From assembly GCA_964541485.1 (NCBI GenBank), contig CAZIQL010000076.1, positions 1 through 10,858 on the forward strand: a stretch of 10,858 nt of DNA, read 5' to 3'. Made by a program: the position numbers and the translations under genes. Positions 7,038 through 10,858 of the stretch are shown piece by piece. Position 1 is the stretch's first letter. Each line of letters opens with the position of its first letter. The notes under the pieces are model-generated. The model ran no database searches. It was not told the DNA's origin and saw only the letters and a program-made list of their open reading frames with translations. This DNA is from SIG299 sp964541485 (lineage in GTDB: Bacteria; Bacillota; Clostridia; Lachnospirales; Lachnospiraceae).

Positions 7038-7184
7038 TTATTCTTCTGTGTTTTCACACTGCTGGTTTGCTACGCCACAGCTGGTCTTACAAGCAGACTG
7101 GCAAGATGTCTGGCATTCGCCGCATCCACCGTTCTTTGCGCTTTCGCACAGATCACGAGTTTCAAGAGTCTTAATTCTTTCCAT
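7038..7184 (-). CDS. scfA: SCIFF ranthipeptide precursor (six-cysteines-in-forty-five peptide)
   Basis: A 48-residue precursor peptide modified by the adjacent radical SAM enzyme. It begins MERIKTLETRDLC and has the typical core GGCGECQTSCQSACKTSCG. Cysteines are at 13, 21, 24, 28, 32, 36 and 43. The last six form the usual SCIFF pattern and C13 is an additional one in the leader. The residue after C36 is glycine (G37), at the place where I recall the thioether acceptor threonine of the C. thermocellum peptide. GGAG (7193-7196) lies 8 nt before the ATG. It is the first gene after a clear promoter and is followed by an intrinsic terminator, then scfB. The biological role of SCIFF peptides is unsettled. 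Confidence 0.96.
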   Translation of the reverse strand: MERIKTLETRDLCESAKNGGCGECQTSCQSACKTSCGVANQQCENTEE

Positions 7185-7213
7185 AACATGCTCTCCATTC
7201 TCATTCGATTGAT

Positions 7214-7231
7214 AATGATACGAATATCATT
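7214..7231. promoter_or_regulatory. Metal-regulator-like operator (Fur/DtxR type) at the scfA start point
   Basis: The + strand reads AATGATA-CGAA-TATCATT, a 7-bp inverted repeat with a 4-nt spacer. It is preceded by GAT, giving GATAATGAT, which resembles part of a Fur box. It covers the predicted transcription start of scfA (about 7231), so a bound repressor would block initiation. The spacing differs from the canonical 19-bp Fur box, so the regulator type is uncertain. Confidence 0.42.
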
Positions 7232-7237
7232 TTTGAT

Positions 7238-7266
7238 AGTATATCACAAAGACAAATGAGCGTCAA
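7238..7266 (-). promoter_or_regulatory. Promoter of the scfA-scfB operon
   Basis: The minus strand shows -35 TTGACG (7261-7266), a 17-bp spacer and -10 TATACT (7238-7243), both 5 of 6 to consensus. The predicted start near 7231 gives a leader of about 47 nt. The -35 box lies about 10 nt after the stop of the 82-residue gene, so scfA can be expressed apart from it. Confidence 0.72.
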
Positions 7267-7275
7267 GATTGCGTT

Positions 7276-7524
7276 CTAAAATTCGTCCTGTTCCTCTTCA
7301 TCCTCATACCGCTCATTGTCCGGTCGCACCTGCATCAGATTTGGAATGCTGGCACAGGTCGGGCACGCCTCGTCAAGTCCGTCAGAAAACGCTTTCACTT
7401 CCTGTGCATCCACCATTTTACCATCCTCAAACTTTGGCTTCACGGCACCACCGCCACCACCCATGTGACTATCCAGAAACGCAATGAGATCCGCTTCATT
7501 TAACACTTTATTTTTATCGTCCAT
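7276..7524 (-). CDS. Small acidic protein of unknown function with Gly5 and CxxC motifs
   Basis: An 82-residue protein that I do not recognise. Residues 1-20 look like a short amphipathic helix (ADLIAFLDSHM). They are followed by five glycines (22-26), a middle segment, a CPTC motif (C54, C57), and a strongly acidic tail with EDEEEQDEF. There is no signal peptide or membrane segment. It is probably real: the ATG at 7524 has an AAAGGAAAG ribosome site (7529-7537), the composition is protein-like, and it fills the space between the MATE gene and the scfA promoter. A leader-like helix before glycines and a Cys pair would suit a RiPP precursor, but a small metal-binding or accessory protein is equally possible. 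A TATAAT-like -10 lies at 7571-7576 but no good -35 was found. Confidence 0.68.
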   Translation of the reverse strand: MDDKNKVLNEADLIAFLDSHMGGGGGAVKPKFEDGKMVDAQEVKAFSDGLDEACPTCASIPNLMQVRPDNERYEDEEEQDEF

Positions 7525-7594
7525 AGCTCTTTCCTTTCCGTTTTTTTATATTGTTCTTATCTTTTTTGCAATTATACATAACAACACTTATTTT

Positions 7595-8959
7595 CTATGC
7601 GCCCCAGCGTTGTTTCAGCCTCTTTCTCAAAACAACAAATGTAACCACGTGCGCTGTAAATGTCAGAATCCAGCTCACCGGATAAGAAAAGTATACCGTT
7701 TCAATTGTATGAAACCGGTCAACCTGGAAAATTGTCGCAATCCAAACCAGACGAAACACGCATGCACCCAAAAGTGACACAATCATCGGAGCAATGGAAT
7801 AGCCAAGTCCACGCAGGGCACCTACCATAACATCCATCAAACCGCATAACGCATACAAGGTCCCGATAATACGTAGTCTGACCATACCGGCCTCTACTAC
7901 CACTGCACTGTCTGTATACAAGGAAAGCAGCGGTCTTCCCAAACCCACCACCAGATTTCCAAGAAACAGTCCGATGCCAAGAACACATCCGAGTGCACAA
8001 TACAAAATCTTGTTCACACGCTCATATTTCCCTGCTCCGACATTCTGCCCCATAAACGAGATAGCCGCCTGATAAAACGCATTCATTCCAACGTACACAA
8101 AGCCTTCAATGTTGCCTGCTGCAGAATTTCCTGCTACCACCGTTGCTCCAAAAGAGTTCACCGAGGACTGAATCACTACATTGGACAAGGAAAACAACAT
8201 TCCCTGAAAACCTGCCGGAAGACCAATCTGCATAATCTGCAGTAATATTTTCTTATTGATGTGCAGCTTCTTTAAATCCAAGTGAATACTGCTTTGCTCT
8301 CTCACCAGGCAACGCAATACCAACGCAGCAGAAAGTACCTGCGAAATCACCGTTGCAAGACCGACACCAAATACACCCCACCGGAATACAATAACAAAAA
8401 CCAGATTCAATGTCACATTGAGTGCCCCCGCAGCAGTCAGATAATACAGTGGTCTTTTCGTATCGCCTACCGCGCGGAGAATGGACGCACCAAAGTTGTA
8501 TGCCATTGTTGCCGTCATGCCCGCAAAATAAACACGAAGATATGTTGTGGATAACGGAAGCACCTCTGCCGGCGTCTTCATCCAGGTAAGAATCACCGGA
8601 GCTCCCACCATGCCGATAACAGTCAGAAGAATTCCGCTGATGAAGCTGACTGTCATTGCCGTATGCACGGTATCGCTCAGCTCATTGTCTCTTTTTGCCC
8701 CAAAGAATTTTGCTACCAGAACATTAGCACCGATAGATAGTCCGATAAACAAATTCGTCAGCAGGTTAATTAAGGATGAAGTTGCACCGACTGCTGCCAG
8801 CGAGTCATCTCCCGCAAACTTTCCGACTACCACAATGTCTGCCGCATTAAAAAGTAACTGCAAAATACTTGAAAACATTAACGGTACCGCAAATAACAGC
8901 ATTTTCTTAAGAATCGGTCCGTTGCACATATCTATTTCATATTTTTTTGTCCCAGCCAT
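7595..8959 (-). CDS. MATE family multidrug/metabolite efflux transporter
   Basis: A 454-residue polytopic membrane protein, the usual MATE length for about twelve helices in two homologous halves. Such pumps use Na+ or H+ gradients to export cationic drugs or metabolites. Family traits include the N-terminal segment DMCNGPILKKMLLFAVPLM, the NAADIVVVGKF motif (38-48) in helix 1, and the conserved GLSIGANVLVAKFFGA region (73-88). The second half repeats the pattern at LPAGFQGMLFSLSNVVIQSSVN. The ATG at 8959 was chosen because AGGGGG (8968-8973) is 8 nt upstream and the longer frame adds an untypical leader. It ends 70 nt before the small Gly5 protein. Export of the SCIFF product is conceivable but only inferred from proximity; peptide export by MATE pumps is not usual. 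Confidence 0.93.
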   Translation of the reverse strand: MAGTKKYEIDMCNGPILKKMLLFAVPLMFSSILQLLFNAADIVVVGKFAGDDSLAAVGATSSLINLLTNLFIGLSIGANVLVAKFFGAKRDNELSDTVHTAMTVSFISGILLTVIGMVGAPVILTWMKTPAEVLPLSTTYLRVYFAGMTATMAYNFGASILRAVGDTKRPLYYLTAAGALNVTLNLVFVIVFRWGVFGVGLATVISQVLSAALVLRCLVREQSSIHLDLKKLHINKKILLQIMQIGLPAGFQGMLFSLSNVVIQSSVNSFGATVVAGNSAAGNIEGFVYVGMNAFYQAAISFMGQNVGAGKYERVNKILYCALGCVLGIGLFLGNLVVGLGRPLLSLYTDSAVVVEAGMVRLRIIGTLYALCGLMDVMVGALRGLGYSIAPMIVSLLGACVFRLVWIATIFQVDRFHTIETVYFSYPVSWILTFTAHVVTFVVLRKRLKQRWGA

Positions 8960-8980
8960 ACTCAAGTCCCCCTGTTTTCG

Positions 8981-9020
8981 GAGCAAAAACGAGCCGCCCT
9001 GTGCGGCAGGATATTTGCTC
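8981..9020 (-). promoter_or_regulatory. Leader hairpin upstream of the MATE gene, terminator-like
   Basis: In the minus-strand RNA, GAGCAAA (9020-9014) pairs with UUUGCUC (8987-8981), enclosing an inner stem GCCGC (9007-9003)/GCGGC (8997-8993) with the 5-nt loop ACAGG. The inner stem is followed by UCGUUUUU, which looks like a weak intrinsic terminator. It lies between the divergent promoter region and the MATE ribosome site, so it may attenuate MATE expression. Confidence 0.45.
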
Positions 9021-9049
9021 TCTTTCTGATGCCAAATCACTAACTTTCC

Positions 9050-9078
9050 TTGTGAAATCCATTAGATTATGTTATCAT
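9050..9078 (+). promoter_or_regulatory. Promoter of the S1-domain gene
   Basis: The plus strand has -35 TTGTGA (9050-9055; 4 of 6), a 17-bp spacer and -10 TATCAT (9073-9078; 5 of 6). The predicted start is near 9085, leaving a leader of about 67 nt that contains an inverted repeat. Confidence 0.55.
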
Positions 9079-9097
9079 AAATGAGTTAGAAAAGCAA
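9069..9097 (-). promoter_or_regulatory. Possible weak promoter for the MATE gene
   Basis: The minus strand has TTGCTT (9092-9097), a 17-bp spacer and TAACAT (9069-9074), each only 4 of 6 to consensus. It overlaps the plus-strand S1 promoter, so the two divergent promoters may compete. The real start is uncertain. Confidence 0.28.
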
Positions 9098-9132
9098 TGT
9101 GTGCAATCTTCAATAAAATAAAATTACACACA
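9098..9132 (+). repeat. Inverted repeat in the S1 gene leader
   Basis: TGTGTGCAAT (9098-9107) pairs with ATTACACACA (9123-9132) apart from one C-A mismatch, with a 15-nt loop. In the mRNA this stem ends next to the AGGAAAG ribosome-site sequence (9132-9138). It could tune translation or mRNA stability, or serve as a DNA operator. Confidence 0.45.
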
Positions 9133-9151
9133 GGAAAGAGTAGGTATTCTT

Positions 9152-10066
9152 ATGGACGAAGAATTGACAATGAAAGATTTTGAGCGCGAATTGGAGAGCT
9201 CTTTTAAGACCATCCGTCCGGGTGACATCGTAACCGGAACGGTCATCGGTGTATCCGATACGGAAGTAACCATTGACTTAAACTACTTTACCGAAGGTAT
9301 TATTCCTCTTGAAGAACTGAGCAACGATCCTCGTTTTTCCATCAAGGCTGACATCCAGCCGGGCGAGACTGTTTCCGCTGTCGTTGTCCGCGAAAACAAA
9401 GAAGGGGTTCTGATTTTATCAAAGAAGCAGGCAGACAACGTTCTCGCCTGGGATAAGTTAAAGGAGCTCATGAACGAAAAGACTCCGGTCACCGTTAAAA
9501 TTGCCGAGAGTACCAATGCCGGCGTTATCACCTATTTACACGGCATCCGTGCCTTTATCCCTGCATCAAAGCTTGCTCTCACCTACGTGGAGGACACCTC
9601 TTCCTATGTCGGTCAGACCGTGCAGGCTATCGTATTAAACGTGGATGAAAATGACGAAAAGCTCGTTCTTTCCGTAAAAGACATTTTAAGAGAAAAAGAA
9701 GTGGAAGCCCGTAACAGCCGCATCGCAAGACTCCCGGTCGGCACTGTTGTTACCGGAACCGTAGAACGCATTGCCCCTTATGGCGCATTCGTTGCCATTG
9801 GTGATGATTTATCCGGCCTTGTCCACATCTCCCAGATGTGTGCAAAGCGCATCAAGTCCCCTTACGAGGTAATGAAGGAAGGCGACGAAGTCACCGTAAA
9901 GATTACCGATGTAAAAGACGGCAAAATCAGTCTCAGCATGACCGCAGTTGAAGAAGATGCTAAGGCAGAGGACTCCGTCGAAGAAGTCGAAGCAGAGCAC
10001 TTTGTCTTCGAGGATAAGACAGCGAATACTACGATGGCATCGTTATTTGCAAACATTAAGCTGTAA
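9152..10066 (+). CDS. S1 RNA-binding domain protein with three repeats (small ribosomal protein S1-like)
   Basis: A 304-residue cytoplasmic RNA-binding protein. Three OB-fold S1 domains can be placed at about 21-91 (GDIVTGTVIGV), 105-176 (with GIRAFIPASKLAL at 131-143, typical of Firmicute S1-like proteins) and 196-263 (GTVERIAPYGAFV...GLVHISQM). An acidic tail rich in E/D follows (266-289). The third domain is the most canonical. E. coli S1 has six repeats; low-GC Gram-positives carry shorter forms with uncertain roles in translation or RNA turnover. The ATG at 9152 has AGTAGG about 7 nt upstream; M7 is a less favoured alternative. It has its own promoter, is monocistronic, and ends at a strong terminator. 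Confidence 0.92.
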   Translation: MDEELTMKDFERELESSFKTIRPGDIVTGTVIGVSDTEVTIDLNYFTEGIIPLEELSNDPRFSIKADIQPGETVSAVVVRENKEGVLILSKKQADNVLAWDKLKELMNEKTPVTVKIAESTNAGVITYLHGIRAFIPASKLALTYVEDTSSYVGQTVQAIVLNVDENDEKLVLSVKDILREKEVEARNSRIARLPVGTVVTGTVERIAPYGAFVAIGDDLSGLVHISQMCAKRIKSPYEVMKEGDEVTVKITDVKDGKISLSMTAVEEDAKAEDSVEEVEAEHFVFEDKTANTTMASLFANIKL

Positions 10067-10074
10067 AATAAAAC

Positions 10075-10114
10075 ACTGCGTAGCAATCGAAACATTGCTA
10101 CGCAGTTTCTTTTT
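10075..10114. terminator. Strong bidirectional intrinsic terminator
   Basis: ACTGCGTAGCAAT (10075-10087) and ATTGCTACGCAGT (10094-10106) form a perfect 13-bp stem with loop CGAAAC, followed on the plus strand by TTTCTTTTTC. On the minus strand the same stem is followed by a T-rich stretch (GTTTTATTTTA). It therefore ends both the S1 gene and the convergent symporter gene, whose stop is at 10116. Confidence 0.93.
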
Positions 10115-10115
10115 C

Positions 10116-10858
10116 TTACTCCTCAATCGATGTCTTTCTGTGCACCACAACGGTCTCATCAAGACACTCAAAGCACTCATCCACCTTCTCCTTCTTCATC
10201 TTCGGAGTCACAAGGCTTACCAACGGAACGACAATAAGTCCCGCAACCATTGCGATTGCGCCCGCATTAATTGGAGATGCGATAAACTTAAAGAACATAT
10301 TTGCCACCGTAATGCCAACACCACATGCAAAGCTTGCCCAGACAGAGGCTTTGGTAACGCCCTTCCAGTAAAGCCCGTACATAAACGGTGCCAAAAACGC
10401 ACCCGCCAGCGCGCCCCAGGAAATACCCATCAGCTGCGCAATAAAGGTCGGCGGATCCATCGCAATCACAACACTGATTACGATAAAGAATACCAGCATA
10501 ATTCTCATGCAGAGAAGCTGCTTCTTCTCATCCATGTTCTTTATGATATTTCCCTTAATAAAATCCAGTGTCAGCGTTGAGCTTGACGTCAGAACAAGCG
10601 AAGACAGCGTAGACATGGACGCAGACAATACCAAAACGACTACAATACCGACCAGCAAATCCGATAACGTTGACAGCATGTTTGGTACAATCGCGTCATA
10701 CATAATGCTGCCGTTCTCCGCATAAATTGCTTCCGTATCAAACAGTCGTCCAAAGCCGCCGAGAAAATAACAGCCGCCCGATACCACAATCGCAAAAAAT
10801 GTAGAAATAATCGTTCCTGATTTGATGGACTTTTCATCCTTGATTGCATAAAACTTAT
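10116..10858 (-). CDS. Sodium:solute symporter (SSS/SLC5 family), C-terminal part
   Basis: A membrane transporter coupling Na+ entry to solute uptake. The frame is open to the right window edge, so the N-terminal half is missing; about 246 residues are visible, beginning FYAIKDEKSIKSGT. The signature is the stretch SASMSTLSSLVLTSSSTLTLDF, matching the family's MSTLDSLLL...S(A/S)LT region that helps form the Na2 sodium site. Five or so hydrophobic helices follow, including PPTFIAQLMGISWGALAGAF and YGLYWKG, then a charged cytoplasmic tail ending RKTSIEE. The pattern is close to the proline/pantothenate symporter branch, but the substrate is not readable. The GTG at 10787 is internal, not a start. 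The gene converges on the S1 gene and shares its terminator. Confidence 0.92.
   Translation of the reverse strand, partial: KFYAIKDEKSIKSGTIISTFFAIVVSGGCYFLGGFGRLFDTEAIYAENGSIMYDAIVPNMLSTLSDLLVGIVVVLVLSASMSTLSSLVLTSSSTLTLDFIKGNIIKNMDEKKQLLCMRIMLVFFIVISVVIAMDPPTFIAQLMGISWGALAGAFLAPFMYGLYWKGVTKASVWASFACGVGITVANMFFKFIASPINAGAIAMVAGLIVVPLVSLVTPKMKKEKVDECFECLDETVVVHRKTSIEE

Noticed and set aside
8547..9029. A 160-residue plus-strand open frame opposite the MATE gene
   Set aside because: It is the antisense shadow of a well-supported membrane transporter and has no ribosome site or recognisable motif.
7595..9040. SCIFF export by the MATE pump as a firm assignment
   Set aside because: MATE proteins mostly export small cations and drugs. 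Only proximity supports the link, and scfA has its own promoter.
9948..10580. A 210-residue plus-strand open frame across the S1 tail, terminator and symporter
   Set aside because: It runs through a strong bidirectional terminator and antisense to the symporter, and its His/Cys/Arg-rich translation is typical of a shadow frame.
1..10858. CRISPR arrays, tRNA, rRNA and insertion sequences
   Set aside because: I looked for regularly spaced direct repeats, cloverleaf-like runs and transposase motifs on both strands and saw none.

Overview
The window looks like a chromosomal segment from a low-to-mid GC gut clostridium, most likely a Lachnospiraceae-type Firmicute. The reasons are the strong AGGAGG-type ribosome sites, TTGACA/TATAAT promoters spaced 17 bp, a SCIFF ranthipeptide precursor with its radical SAM maturase, a DegV protein and a short three-domain S1 protein. 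I cannot name the species from sequence alone.

Layout. The left edge (1-242, minus) holds the N-terminal part of a glutathione peroxidase. Its consensus promoter (307-335) carries two OhrR/MarR-like inverted repeats. Next comes a gene-free block (about 350-789) that is one giant imperfect palindrome, in register about position 568. From 7184 down to 771 there are seven close-packed minus-strand genes: SCIFF precursor (scfA), SCIFF maturase (scfB), an Orn/Lys/Arg decarboxylase-family PLP enzyme, an intracellular GH13 alpha-amylase-family enzyme, a flavin-reductase-like FMN protein, a DegV lipid-binding protein and a beta-phosphoglucomutase-like HAD phosphatase. Gaps within the run are 5-64 nt. 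Upstream, also on the minus strand, are an 82-residue Gly5/CxxC small protein and a MATE efflux pump. The plus-strand gene at 9152-10066 is a three-repeat S1 RNA-binding protein. It ends at a strong bidirectional terminator shared with a converging sodium:solute symporter that runs off the right edge.

How the genes work together. scfA and scfB are the precursor and thioether-forming maturase of a ranthipeptide. A sigma-A-type promoter (7238-7266) drives scfA, and a metal-regulator-like palindrome sits on its start point. An intrinsic terminator between scfA and scfB should leave the peptide in excess of the enzyme. The five enzymes after scfB are probably co-transcribed by read-through. Their link to the peptide is not known; a housekeeping run of metabolic genes is as likely as a dedicated pathway.

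Most worth a second look: the 440-bp palindrome; the SCIFF peptide, which has glycine where I recall the thioether acceptor to lie and an extra leader cysteine; the Gly5/CxxC small protein beside it; and the layered regulation (operator plus attenuator) of scfA-scfB.
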